NCBI GenBank assembly: GCA_019285715.1
Contig: CP079108.1
Location: 62,001-126,000, forward strand
DNA from: Sphingosinicellaceae bacterium
GTDB taxonomy: Bacteria; Pseudomonadota; Alphaproteobacteria; Sphingomonadales; Sphingomonadaceae
Direction of reading: 5' to 3'
Length of the DNA stretch: 64,000 bases
In this document: positions 17,532 through 26,238 of the stretch, piece after piece
Numbering within the stretch: the first letter of the stretch is position 1
Layout of the letters: each line of letters begins with the position of its first letter
Translations under genes and position numbers: made by a program
The notes under the pieces: generated by a model
The model's input: the letters and a program-made list of their open reading frames with translations, nothing else
Database searches by the model: none
What the model was told of the DNA's origin: nothing

Positions 17532-18812
17532 ATGGACCAGATCGTCATTCGCGGTGGGCGCACACTTTCCGGCAGCATTCAAATCTCGGGGGCCAAGAAC
17601 GCGGCGCTGACGCTGATGCCGTGCGCGTTGCTGTCGGAGGAACCGCTGACGCTGCGCAACCTGCCGCGCCTCGCCGATATCGACACCTTCGGCCACCTGC
17701 TCAACAATCACGGCGTCTCGACCACCATCGAGGGCTCGCACCCGGCAGAGTTCGGGCGGGTGATGACGCTCAGGGCCAACCGCATCACCTCGACGGTCGC
17801 GCCGTATGATATCGTCCGCAAGATGCGCGCCTCGATCCTCGTGCTCGGGCCGCTGCTGGCGCGGGCCGGCGAGGCGACGGTCAGCCTGCCCGGCGGCTGC
17901 GCCATCGGCAACCGCCCGATCGACCTGCACCTGAAGGCGCTGGAGCACCTCGGCGCGGAGATCGAAGTGTCGGCGGGGTACGTCAAGGCGACCGCCCGGA
18001 ACGGCCTGCGCGGTGGCCGCTACGTGTTTCCGATGGTCTCGGTCGGGGCGACCGAGAACGCCCTGATGGCGGCCGTGCTGGCCAGGGGCGAGAGCGTGCT
18101 GGAAAACGCCGCGCGCGAGCCCGAGATCATCGACCTGTGCCGCTGCCTGATCGCGATGGGGGCCAGGATCGACGGCGTCGGCACCGAGCACCTGACCATC
18201 CAGGGCGTATCCAAGCTCCACGGCGCGACCTATGCCGTGATGCCCGACCGGATCGAAACCGGCAGCTACGCCTGCGCTGCGGCGATCACCGGCGGCGAAC
18301 TCGAGCTTTTGGGGGCCGAGGAAGCGACGCTGGGCGCGACCTTCGATGCGCTGCGCGAGGCCGGCGTCGAGGCGACCCCGACGGCACGCGGCCTGATGGT
18401 GCGCCGCGCCAACGGCCTCCACGGCATTACCGTCTCGACCGCACCGTACCCGGGCTTCCCGACCGACATGCAGGCGCAATTCATGGCGATGCTCAGTGTC
18501 GCCGACGGGGCGTCACTGCTGACCGAGACGATCTTCGAGAACCGCTACATGCACGTGCCCGAGCTGGCACGGATGGGGGCCGACATCACGGTCCGCGGCC
18601 GCTCGGCGATCGTGCGCGGCGTGGCTGGGCTGGTTGGGGCCGAGGTCATGGCGACCGACCTCCGCGCCTCGATGAGCCTCGTGCTGGCCGGGCTGGCGGC
18701 GAAGGGCGAGACCATCGTCAACCGGGTCTATCACCTCGACCGCGGCTACGAACGGCTCGAGGAGAAGCTGTCCGCGGTGGGCGCCGACATCGAGCGCATT
18801 TCCGATGGCTGA
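17532..18812 (+). CDS. murA: UDP-N-acetylglucosamine 1-carboxyvinyltransferase
   Basis: MurA makes the first committed step of peptidoglycan synthesis, moving enolpyruvate from PEP to UDP-GlcNAc. The protein (426 residues) has the SGAKNAAL opening with Lys22 and Asn23, and the flexible loop with catalytic Cys123 in [13 protein letters not shown], the fosfomycin target. [10 protein letters not shown] and the final [15 protein letters not shown] are also typical. The ATG is preceded by AGGTGA at 5 bases; a GTG three codons upstream is less well placed. The DUF2948 gene overlaps its end. Confidence 0.97.
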   Translation: MDQIVIRGGRTLSGSIQISGAKNAALTLMPCALLSEEPLTLRNLPRLADIDTFGHLLNNHGVSTTIEGSHPAEFGRVMTLRANRITSTVAPYDIVRKMRASILVLGPLLARAGEATVSLPGGCAIGNRPIDLHLKALEHLGAEIEVSAGYVKATARNGLRGGRYVFPMVSVGATENALMAAVLARGESVLENAAREPEIIDLCRCLIAMGARIDGVGTEHLTIQGVSKLHGATYAVMPDRIETGSYACAAAITGGELELLGAEEATLGATFDALREAGVEATPTARGLMVRRANGLHGITVSTAPYPGFPTDMQAQFMAMLSVADGASLLTETIFENRYMHVPELARMGADITVRGRSAIVRGVAGLVGAEVMATDLRASMSLVLAGLAAKGETIVNRVYHLDRGYERLEEKLSAVGADIERISDG

Positions 18813-19230
18813 GAGAGTGGGGACTGAGAAAGCGGGGGCCGAGCCGCTCCGGCTGCTGGCGCAGGAAGCGGACGACGTGCCGGCGCTGTCGGCGCTGGTC
18901 CAGTCGGCGGCGCTGCGCTGCGACGAGATCGCCTACGACGCGCGCGCCCGGCGGCTGGTGCTGATGCTCAGCCGCTACCGCTGGGAGGCGGCCGACAAGA
19001 CCCGCGTCCGCGCGGCGCTGCGCATCGAGTGCGTCACCGGGGTCAAGCGCAAGGCGTGGCCGATCGGCGAGGCGGTACTCGAACTGCTGGCGCTGGAGTA
19101 CGCCGGCGGCGCACTGACGCTGAGCTTTGCCGACGGCGCGACCTTGCGGGTCGAGGTCGAATGCCCCGACCTTGTGCTCGAGGACCTGACCGAGCCGTGG
19201 CCGGCGATCCGAGAACCCAGGCACGACTGA
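18805..19230 (+). CDS. DUF2948 family protein
   Basis: The 141-residue protein follows murA with an 8-base overlap, the usual place for DUF2948 genes in alphaproteobacteria. It shows [19 protein letters not shown], then [19 protein letters not shown] and [18 protein letters not shown], with an acidic C-terminal half ending DLTEPWP. It has no signal peptide or membrane segment. Function is unknown; the context suggests a link with envelope growth, which is inference. Confidence 0.88.
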   Translation: MAERVGTEKAGAEPLRLLAQEADDVPALSALVQSAALRCDEIAYDARARRLVLMLSRYRWEAADKTRVRAALRIECVTGVKRKAWPIGEAVLELLALEYAGGALTLSFADGATLRVEVECPDLVLEDLTEPWPAIREPRHD

Positions 19231-19285
19231 GCGCTCGGGAACGGCTGGCCGCGGCGCCGCGTTGGCAGGGTGAAGGAGACCCGCC

Positions 19286-19552
19286 ATGTCCGATCAGAAC
19301 GACAACAGCCCCGCACCGCCGACCACCGCCCACGCCGACGATCGCGAGCTCGGCTACGGTGCGGTCGACGCGCGCCCCGACGATGGTGCGTCGGGTGAAG
19401 TCGCGGGTGCACTCAACAGTGGCGGGCAATCGGCGGGCAACGCCTACCCAAGCACCGCGCCCGCGACCGACGGCGGCAAGCACGACGGCCAGTCCGAGCA
19501 GGGTTATTCGGGTACCCCGAACCCCAACGCGACCAGCACCGGGGACGACTAG
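19286..19552 (+). CDS. small hydrophilic low-complexity protein
   Basis: The 88-residue product is rich in Ala, Asp, Gly, Ser and Asn, with no hydrophobic core and no cysteine, so it is probably disordered. AAGGAGA sits 7 bases before the ATG, which supports real translation. A second small hydrophilic gene begins just after its stop. I do not recognise the family; proteins of this kind are sometimes stress-induced, which I cannot show here. Confidence 0.6.
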   Translation: MSDQNDNSPAPPTTAHADDRELGYGAVDARPDDGASGEVAGALNSGGQSAGNAYPSTAPATDGGKHDGQSEQGYSGTPNPNATSTGDD

Positions 19553-19553
19553 C

Positions 19554-19754
19554 ATGACCGCGCGTCCCGAGGACCAGCCGCTGCCGCTCGACCGGGGCCA
19601 CGCCGAGAAGGCGGGCCGCCCGCCGCGCGACAGCGCCGACGACGGTAAGCGCGGCGGGCAGTCCCAGGGCGGCAAGCCGGGTGCCGGGCACATGCACCGC
19701 GAGCAGACCGCCCCTGGGTTGGCGACCGGCAAGAAGGTCGACGACGCGAAGTAG
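19554..19754 (+). CDS. small basic hydrophilic protein
   Basis: The 66-residue product begins two bases after the previous stop (TAGCATG). It is rich in Gly, Lys, Asp and Pro (KRGGQSQGGKPGAG) and ends KKVDDAK. It has no membrane segment and is likely disordered. It probably forms a two-gene unit with the acidic protein before it, the two having opposite net charge. The function is not known. Confidence 0.55.
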   Translation: MTARPEDQPLPLDRGHAEKAGRPPRDSADDGKRGGQSQGGKPGAGHMHREQTAPGLATGKKVDDAK

Positions 19755-19970
19755 AGCGCAGGCTGGTCCTTCAGGGCGACCAATCTTTCGCATCCTCGAG
19801 CGAAAGCCCGAAAGTGGAGGATTCTTGTCAGTCCGATTAACGTCGACCACACGTGGAAACGGCCGTTTCATCCCGTTGACTTGTCCGCACCGAGAAAGCA
19901 GCAAGCAGGTCCGGACACCGCTCCGCAACCGGCACGCGCACCGCCGCCCCTGCCTGCAAAGGAAAAGACG

Positions 19971-20351
19971 ATGGCGGACTCCGTTTTGGATGGGATTGCG
20001 TTCGGACGCGTGGCGCCGGGGATTTGCGTTCGAGACATCCACGCCGCCCACAATTTCTATTCGCGCGTATTGGGCTTCGAAAAGGTCTTCGAAAACGGTG
20101 ATCCAGTCGGCTTTATGGTGATGAAAAAGGATCGCGCCGAAATCCACCTGAGCCAGAAGATCGACCACAAGGCTTCAACGGTCAACGTCATGCACATGTT
20201 CGTCAGTGACGTGGCAGCGCTTTACGCTGTTTGCGAGGCCGGGGGCGTGAGGATCATCAAAAGCCTCATGGACACAGACTACGGGCAGCGGGCGTTCGTG
20301 TTTGCTGACCCGGATGGCAATCGGATCGATATAGGCGAACGACGGCTTTAG
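19971..20351 (+). CDS. VOC-superfamily protein (glyoxalase/bleomycin-resistance type)
   Basis: The 126-residue protein is a single VOC domain with two beta-alpha-beta-beta-beta modules: APGICVRDIHAAHNFYSRVLGFEKVFENG, then NVMHMFVSDVAALYAVCEAGG and the final FADPDGNRIDIGE. It resembles bleomycin-binding and glyoxalase-like proteins and likely acts as a dimer. AAGGA lies 9 bases before the ATG. By eye its base composition is less GC-rich than its neighbours, and it sits alone between non-coding stretches of 216 and 127 bases, so recent acquisition is possible. Confidence 0.82.
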   Translation: MADSVLDGIAFGRVAPGICVRDIHAAHNFYSRVLGFEKVFENGDPVGFMVMKKDRAEIHLSQKIDHKASTVNVMHMFVSDVAALYAVCEAGGVRIIKSLMDTDYGQRAFVFADPDGNRIDIGERRL

Positions 20352-20478
20352 CCCCGCTTGCCGCCGAGGGCCGCTTTTGGGCGGCCAGCGAGAGGAGAGT
20401 GAACGTCCACTTCTCGGCGAAACCGGTCGTCCGGAGAGCGGTTCGGCAATCGACTGATCGTGACCCAATTCTGACGTT

Positions 20479-21399
20479 CTACGCCGCCTCGCTCCAGCCC
20501 CCGGCCTTCGCCACCCGCGACGGTAACGCCCGCCCGAGCACCCCCGCGAACCAGGCGTTCGCCGCGATCATCGCCTCCAGATCGACTCCGTTCGCGACCC
20601 CGCTGCGGTCGAGCAGGAAGACGAGGTCCTCGGTGGCGATGTTGCCTGTTGCCTTGGGCGCGAACGGGCAGCCGCCGAGGCCGCCGAGGCTGGCGTCGAG
20701 GACGTGGACCCCGGCCTGATACGCCGCCCAGGCATTGGCGATGCCGGTGCCGCGCGTGTCGTGAAAGTGAGCGCGCAGCCGGATGCCGGGGACCGCGGTG
20801 GCGACGAGCCCGAACAGCTCGCTGACCTGCGCCGGGACCGCGACGCCGATGGTGTCGGCCAGCGCAATCTCGACTGCGCCCGCGTCCGCCATCTGTTCGG
20901 CGAGCGCGACCACCGTCGCCGCCGGCACCGCACCCTCGAACGGGCAGCCGAAGGCCGCGGAGATCGTCACCTGCGGCACCAGCCCCGCGTCCGCCGCCAA
21001 GCGCAGCATCGCCCGGTTCTCGACGATGCCCTCGGCGATGGACTGGCCCTGGTTGCGCTCGCCGAAGCTGTCCGACGCGACCAGCACGCACCCCGCCTCG
21101 TCGACCCCGCGCCGGCCACCCTCGCGCGACGCGATGGCGCGCAGCACGCCGCGCTTGTTGAGGCACAGCCCGATGTAGCTGACGTCCTTGCGGTCGGGCA
21201 GCGCCGCGATCACCGCTTCGCCGTCGGCCATCTGGGGAACCCGTGCCGGGTTGACGAACGAGGCCACCTCGATGCGCCGAATGCCGGCATCGAGCACCCG
21301 GCCGATCAGCCCGAGCTTGCCAGCGGTGCCGATCACCTCGGCCTCGTTCTGCAGGCCGTCACGCGGCCCGACCTCGACGATTTCGACTTGACGCGGCAT
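20479..21399 (-). CDS. hydroxymethylglutaryl-CoA lyase
   Basis: This is an HMG-CoA lyase, which splits HMG-CoA into acetoacetate and acetyl-CoA in leucine breakdown. The 306-residue TIM barrel has VEVGPRDGLQNE with the metal-binding Asp, the ADTIGVA and RAHFHDTRGTG strands with His metal ligands, and the GLGGCPFAPKATGNIATEDLVF region containing the catalytic Cys. I chose the ATG preceded by GGAGA at 6 bases; eight more upstream codons are possible. It is divergent from folE. No other leucine-pathway gene is adjacent. Confidence 0.93.
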   Translation of the reverse strand: MPRQVEIVEVGPRDGLQNEAEVIGTAGKLGLIGRVLDAGIRRIEVASFVNPARVPQMADGEAVIAALPDRKDVSYIGLCLNKRGVLRAIASREGGRRGVDEAGCVLVASDSFGERNQGQSIAEGIVENRAMLRLAADAGLVPQVTISAAFGCPFEGAVPAATVVALAEQMADAGAVEIALADTIGVAVPAQVSELFGLVATAVPGIRLRAHFHDTRGTGIANAWAAYQAGVHVLDASLGGLGGCPFAPKATGNIATEDLVFLLDRSGVANGVDLEAMIAANAWFAGVLGRALPSRVAKAGGWSEAA

Positions 21400-21479
21400 T
21401 CGTGTCTCCAATCTCAGCTTCATATAGTGCGACTATTTCGCGGTTGTCAGGCGCGGTCGTTCCGCTTCTAAACGCCGGC

Positions 21480-22103
21480 ATGGATGACCTGCTAGAAGAC
21501 GACCCCCAGCGTCGCGCCGACGCCGTCGCACACGCTCCGATCCCCCAGGCCGAAGCCGAGGCGGCCGTCCGCACCCTGCTGCGCTGGGCCGGCGATGACC
21601 CGGACCGCGAGGGGCTGGTCGATACCCCGGCACGCGTGGCGCGGGCCTTCCGCGAGTATTTCCGCGGTTACCTCGAGGACCCCGGCATGCACCTCAGCCG
21701 GACCTTCGCGGAGGTCGGCGGCTATGACGAGATCGTGCTGCTCCGCGACATCCCGTTCCAGTCGCACTGCGAACACCACATGGCGCCGATCACCGGCATG
21801 GCGCACATCGCCTATTTGCCGCGCAGCCGCGTCGTCGGCATCTCCAAGCTGGCCCGCGTCCTGCACGGCTTCGCGCGCCGCCTGCAGGTCCAGGAGCGCC
21901 TGACCGCCGAAGTCGCCGACTGCATCCAGCAGCACCTCGATCCGGTCGGACTCGCCGTCGTCATCGAGGCGACCCACGCCTGCATGAGCGCGCGCGGCGT
22001 GATGACCCAGGGCGTCACCATGACCACCAGCCGGATGATGGGCAGCTTCCGCGACGACGACCGCAGCCGCAAGGAAGTGCTTGCGCTGATGGGCCGCGGG
22101 TAA
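21480..22103 (+). CDS. folE: GTP cyclohydrolase I
   Basis: FolE opens the GTP ring to make dihydroneopterin triphosphate for folate. The 207-residue protein has the zinc ligands in SHCEHHMAPI and HACMSARGV, and the substrate region SKLARVLHGFARRLQVQERLT. The C-terminal QGVTMTTSRMMGSFR is typical. The first 25 residues are a variable extension. It is divergent from the HMG-CoA lyase gene, with about 80 bases between the starts. Confidence 0.97.
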   Translation: MDDLLEDDPQRRADAVAHAPIPQAEAEAAVRTLLRWAGDDPDREGLVDTPARVARAFREYFRGYLEDPGMHLSRTFAEVGGYDEIVLLRDIPFQSHCEHHMAPITGMAHIAYLPRSRVVGISKLARVLHGFARRLQVQERLTAEVADCIQQHLDPVGLAVVIEATHACMSARGVMTQGVTMTTSRMMGSFRDDDRSRKEVLALMGRG

Positions 22104-22192
22104 CCGGGCGGGGCAAAGCGACGAACCACCGGGCGCAAGCGTTCAGTCCGCCGATCCGGTCTGCACGACCGCGACCGAGAAAGACCCCGCTT

Positions 22193-23503
22193 ATGTTCAT
22201 GTTCGCCACCGGCATCGAGAACTCCAATCCGACGGTCACCGGCCGGCGGGTCGACCAGATGGCGAGCTGCGGCCACTACACCCGCTGGCGCGAAGACTTC
22301 GACCTCGTCGAGCAGCTCGGCATCCAGTTCCTGCGCTACGGCCCGCCGATCCACACGACGTGGCTGGGCGAGGGCCGGTATGACTGGGAATTCGCCGACC
22401 TGACGCTGGGCGACCTGCGCCGCCGCAACATCGTGCCGATCATCGACCTCTGCCACTTCGGCGTGCCCGACTGGATCGGCGACTTCCAGAACCCGGATTT
22501 CGGCCGGTTGTTCGGACGTTATGCAGCCGACTTCGCGCGCCGTTACCCGTGGATCCAGCTGTACACCCCGGTCAACGAGATGTTCATCTGCGCGCTGTTC
22601 AGCGGCAAGTACGGCTGGTGGAACGAGGGGCTGGCGACCGACCGCGGCTTCGTTACCGCGCTCAAGCACATCGTCAAGGCGAACGTCCTCGCGATGAGCG
22701 CGATCCTCGATGTCCGCCCCGACGCGATCTTCATCCAGTCGGAATCGTCGGAATATTACCACGCTGAGGATCCGCGCGCGATCAAGCCGGCAGAGATCCT
22801 GAACTCGATGCGCTTCCTCGGCCTCGACCTGAACTACGGCCGCCGCATCGATTCCGAGATGTTCGAGTACGTCATGGACAACGGCATGAGCCGCGAGGAG
22901 TACCAGTTCTTCCTCGACAACCGCTTCAAGCAGCACTGCATCATGGGCAACGACTATTACGTCACCAACGAGCACCGGGTCCGCGCCGACGGCAGCAGCA
23001 CGGCATCGGGCGAGGTCTTCGGCTACGACGGCATCACCTGGCAATATTACGACCGCTACCGCCTGCCGGTGATGCACACCGAGACCAACATGACCGACAA
23101 TGCCGAGGGCACGGCCGCGGTGGCGTGGCTGTGGAAGCAGTGGGCGAGCGTGCTCAGGGTCAGGAACGACGGCGTCCCGATCGTCGGTTTCACCTGGTAC
23201 TCGCTGACCGACCAGGTCGACTGGGACACCGCGCTCAGGGAGGACAACGGCCGGGTCAACGCGGTTGGCCTGTACGACCTCGACCGCAACATCCGCCCGG
23301 TCGGCCAGGCCTACAAGCAGCTTATCCAGGACTGGGACAGCGTCCTGCCGATGCAGTCGGTGTGCCTGATCGTGCCGGTGGTGAAGCCGCAGGAGTACGA
23401 GGATGCGTGGGCGGTCCGGCGGCGTGACACGGCGCGCCAGTGGCGGCAGCGCAAGTCGACGATGATGGAGCCGACCCAGAACCAGTTCAGCGCGACGGTT
23501 TGA
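22193..23503 (+). CDS. family 1 glycoside hydrolase-like protein
   Basis: The 436-residue TIM barrel resembles GH1 beta-glucosidases. The acid/base Glu lies in YTPVNEMF (GH1 consensus T-x-N-E-P) and the likely nucleophile Glu in MHTETNMTD (consensus TENG). YDWEFADLTLGDLRRRNI matches the strand where GH1 enzymes follow W-x-R-x-x. Both glutamates sit in variant surroundings (no Pro after the first, no Gly after the second), so the substrate may differ from simple beta-glucosides. No signal peptide is seen. Two Met codons at the start are equally possible. Confidence 0.83.
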   Translation: MFMFATGIENSNPTVTGRRVDQMASCGHYTRWREDFDLVEQLGIQFLRYGPPIHTTWLGEGRYDWEFADLTLGDLRRRNIVPIIDLCHFGVPDWIGDFQNPDFGRLFGRYAADFARRYPWIQLYTPVNEMFICALFSGKYGWWNEGLATDRGFVTALKHIVKANVLAMSAILDVRPDAIFIQSESSEYYHAEDPRAIKPAEILNSMRFLGLDLNYGRRIDSEMFEYVMDNGMSREEYQFFLDNRFKQHCIMGNDYYVTNEHRVRADGSSTASGEVFGYDGITWQYYDRYRLPVMHTETNMTDNAEGTAAVAWLWKQWASVLRVRNDGVPIVGFTWYSLTDQVDWDTALREDNGRVNAVGLYDLDRNIRPVGQAYKQLIQDWDSVLPMQSVCLIVPVVKPQEYEDAWAVRRRDTARQWRQRKSTMMEPTQNQFSATV

Positions 23504-23593
23504 AAGGCGCGCGGTCGTTTCGCCGGAATATTGTGACAGCGGCGTAACTGCACGCTAGACTCCGCGATCGGGGCTAAAAACAGGGGGCGTTCG

Positions 23594-24172
23594 ATGACGA
23601 AGCTGCTCGGGAATCTCAATACCGCGATCTTGATGGGGCTCGTGCTCCTGTTCATCATGGCGGTCGGGCTGCACAGCGCCGACTTCAGCCACGCCTACGC
23701 GACCCCGGTCATGCTGTTCCTCCACGTCCTGTCCGGCATCGTGTGGATCGGCCTTCTGTATTATTTCAACCTCGTGCAGATCCCGACGATGCCCAAGGTC
23801 CCCGCCGAGCTGAAGGGCGGCGTCACCAAGTACATCGCGCCCGAGGCGCTGTTCTGGTTCCGCTGGGGCGCGGTCGCGACCCTGGTCACCGGTCTCGGCG
23901 TCGCCGGGCTCAAGGGCTACACGGTCGAGGCGTTCACGCTGCAGCCGGGCTACCGCGCCATCGGGCTGGGCATGTATTTAGCGATCTTCATGGCCGCCAA
24001 CGTCTGGATCATCATCTGGCCAAACCAGCAGCGCGCGCTGGGGCTGGTGCCCGCCGACGACGCCGCCAAGGCGACCAGCGGCCGCATCGCGATGCTCGGC
24101 TCGCGCACCAACTTCATCCTGTCGCTGCCGATGCTGTACGGCATGATCACGCAGAACTACCTGGCGAGCTGA
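23594..24172 (+). CDS. urate hydroxylase PuuD-like membrane protein
   Basis: The 192-residue protein has four or five membrane helices (residues about 12-28, 39-60, 88-108, 122-143, 170-188) and matches the N-terminal membrane domain of PuuD-type urate oxidases. HVLSGIVWIGLLYYFN and EALFWFRWGA are typical of that family. The cytochrome c domain that completes classical PuuD is absent, so electron transfer would need a partner; urate oxidation is not proven. A GGGGG ribosome-binding site precedes the ATG. No purine-degradation genes are nearby. Confidence 0.82.
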   Translation: MTKLLGNLNTAILMGLVLLFIMAVGLHSADFSHAYATPVMLFLHVLSGIVWIGLLYYFNLVQIPTMPKVPAELKGGVTKYIAPEALFWFRWGAVATLVTGLGVAGLKGYTVEAFTLQPGYRAIGLGMYLAIFMAANVWIIIWPNQQRALGLVPADDAAKATSGRIAMLGSRTNFILSLPMLYGMITQNYLAS

Positions 24173-24222
24173 GGCGCGCCGCAGCGTTGTCCCGGGCGCC
24201 GCTTGTAACCCCGGGCCCCACT

Positions 24223-24307
24223 GTCATCCCGGGCTTGACCCGGGACACAGCTAACCCCGGGATCGGACTTCGGAAGAAGCTGGGTCCCGGGTCAAGCCCG
24301 GGATGAC
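24223..24307. repeat. composite inverted repeat, GTCATCCCGG family
   Basis: Two long arms face each other: GTCATCCCGGGCTTGACCCG... opening and the mirrored ...GGGTCAAGCCCGGGATGAC closing, about 28 bases each with a roughly 28-base spacer. Each arm is itself a palindrome. Further copies lie at 26888, 29414 and 61405, with single-arm versions at 2993 and 35363. It lies between convergent genes. Confidence 0.85.
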
Positions 24308-24315
24308 AACGGCGC

Positions 24316-25206
24316 TCAACCCGCGAACTCGACCGGCGGGCAGCCGCGCGCCCCGTCCGCGTCGAGCTCGAACAACCCGCCCGCCAGCGGCTGAGCCTCC
24401 AGCGCGTCGCAGTCGAGCGCCTGCCGCGCGGTGGTGACGAACAGCCGGTCGAGGCCGGGGCCGGCGAAGGCCATGCTGGTGACGTTCGACACCGGCAGGT
24501 CGAACTTCGCCAGCACCGCGCCCGCCGGCGACACCCGGCGGACGCAGCAACCGCCCCAGAACGCCACCCACAGGTCGCCGCCGGCGTCGACGGTCATGCC
24601 GTCGGGGCTGCCGAAGTCCCTGGGCCACTGCGCGAATACCCGCTTGCCCGCGATGTTGCCGTCCGCCGCGACGTCGAAGGCGTAGGTCGTGCGCGAGCGC
24701 GTGTCGCTATGGTACATCACCCGCCCGTCGGGGCTGAACGCAGGGCCGTTGGTGATGCCGTAGTCGCAGTCCTCGGCGGTCCAGCGCAGGTCGGCGTCGA
24801 CGCGGTACAGGCTGCCCTGCTTGTGGCGCTTGGTGTCGTCCATGGTCCCCGCCCAGAAGCGACCGGCGGGGTCGACCTTGCCGTCGTTGAAGCGGTTGGC
24901 GGGCAGGTGCGTCTCGGGCTCGGCGAAGATGTCCCAGCGGCCGGCGACGGGGTCGACCAACGCCAGCCCGGCCTCGGTCCCGGCGATGAAGCCGCCGGCG
25001 ACGCGCGGCGCGATCGACCCGACCCGCCACGGCGGCGTGAAGCTCGCGTGCTTGCCGGTCGCGGGGTCGAAGCGGTGGACGGCGGGCCGCTCGATGTCGA
25101 CGAACCACAGTGCCTGGTCGCGCTCGACCCACACCGGCCCCTCGCCGAGCTCGCAGCACAGTGGCCACGCGCATTTCCAGCCGGGGCCGGTCAGTTCGGT
25201 TTCCAT
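24316..25206 (-). CDS. SMP-30/gluconolactonase-type sugar lactonase
   Basis: The 296-residue beta-propeller matches SMP-30/regucalcin lactonases. Metal ligands are expected in LGEGPVW (Glu), the NRFNDGKVDPAGRFWAGTM strand (Asn and Asp) and GSPDGMTVDAGGDLWVA (Asp). These enzymes open aldonolactones such as galactono- or gluconolactone. It is divergent from dgoK-dgoA with 84 bases between, which points to galactonolactone as substrate: lactonase, then KDGal kinase, then aldolase. Confidence 0.9.
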   Translation of the reverse strand: METELTGPGWKCAWPLCCELGEGPVWVERDQALWFVDIERPAVHRFDPATGKHASFTPPWRVGSIAPRVAGGFIAGTEAGLALVDPVAGRWDIFAEPETHLPANRFNDGKVDPAGRFWAGTMDDTKRHKQGSLYRVDADLRWTAEDCDYGITNGPAFSPDGRVMYHSDTRSRTTYAFDVAADGNIAGKRVFAQWPRDFGSPDGMTVDAGGDLWVAFWGGCCVRRVSPAGAVLAKFDLPVSNVTSMAFAGPGLDRLFVTTARQALDCDALEAQPLAGGLFELDADGARGCPPVEFAG

Positions 25207-25290
25207 GAGGTATCCGTCGCTGTTTTTGCACCGCCGACGCTATAGGCTAGACCGCGCGGGCTCAATGGACGGCGAGGGCGTTTAGGGACG

Positions 25291-26238
25291 ATGACCGAGA
25301 CCGCACCTTCCGCCGCAGCCCCAGCTTCCACCCCCGCCGGCCCGGCCCTCGTCGCCGTCGACTGGGGCACCTCGAACCGCCGGATCTTCACGCTCGACGC
25401 CGATGGCAGCGTGCTCGACCGCCACAGCGACGACCACGGCATCCTCAACTGCACCGACTTCCGCGCCGAGGTCGCGGCGATCCGCGCGCGCGCCGGGGGT
25501 GCACCGGTCCTGATGGCCGGGATGATCGGGTCGAACCGTGGCTGGGTCGAGGTGCCGTATGTCGCCGCGCCTGCCGGCCTTGCCGCGATCGCCGCGGGCA
25601 TCAAGTGGATCGAGCCCGGCGTCGGCATCGTCCCCGGGGTCGCCTACCACGACGGGTTGGCGGCGGACGTGATGCGCGGCGAGGAGGTCCAGATCGTCGG
25701 CGCGCTGGCGCTCGGCCTGATCGGCGACGGGCTCGCGGCCCATCCCGGCACCCACGGCAAATGGGTCGAGGTCGTCGACCACCACATCGCGCGCTTCCGG
25801 ACGGTGATGACCGGCGACATCTTCGCGGCGCTCAAGGCGAAGTCGATCCTCAGCGACCTGCTGGTCCACGAGGCCGGGACCGGCGATGCCTTCGTCGCGG
25901 GCGTCGACCACGGCCTCGCGCAGACCGACCTGACCGCCGAACTGTTCACCGTCCGCGCTCGCGTCCTGCTCGGCGCGGCCCGTGCCGAGGACGCCGCGAG
26001 CTATGTCTCCGGGCTGCTGATCGGCAGCGAGGTCCGCACCGGCCTCGGACGGCTGCGCGCCGATATCGTGCCCGTGATCGGCACCCCCGAACTGACCGAG
26101 CGCCTCGCCATCGCGCTCGGCCGCGCCAGCCGCACCGCGCTGATCGTGGACGGCGAGACGGTGTTCATCGCGGGCATCCGCGCCATCGCCGACGCCGCCG
26201 CCAAGGCCGCGGACGCCGCCCCGGGAGCCGCCACTTGA
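25291..26238 (+). CDS. dgoK: 2-dehydro-3-deoxygalactonokinase
   Basis: DgoK phosphorylates 2-keto-3-deoxygalactonate at position 6. The 315-residue protein has the ASKHA-like phosphate loop AVDWGTSNRRIFTLD near residue 24, LMAGMIGSNRGWVEVPYV, GTHGKWVEV, and MTGDIFAALKAKS, all family marks. A proline/alanine-rich 20-residue leader precedes the first strand. AGGGACG lies just before the ATG. Its stop overlaps the aldolase start as TTGA, so translation is coupled. Confidence 0.95.
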   Translation: MTETAPSAAAPASTPAGPALVAVDWGTSNRRIFTLDADGSVLDRHSDDHGILNCTDFRAEVAAIRARAGGAPVLMAGMIGSNRGWVEVPYVAAPAGLAAIAAGIKWIEPGVGIVPGVAYHDGLAADVMRGEEVQIVGALALGLIGDGLAAHPGTHGKWVEVVDHHIARFRTVMTGDIFAALKAKSILSDLLVHEAGTGDAFVAGVDHGLAQTDLTAELFTVRARVLLGAARAEDAASYVSGLLIGSEVRTGLGRLRADIVPVIGTPELTERLAIALGRASRTALIVDGETVFIAGIRAIADAAAKAADAAPGAAT

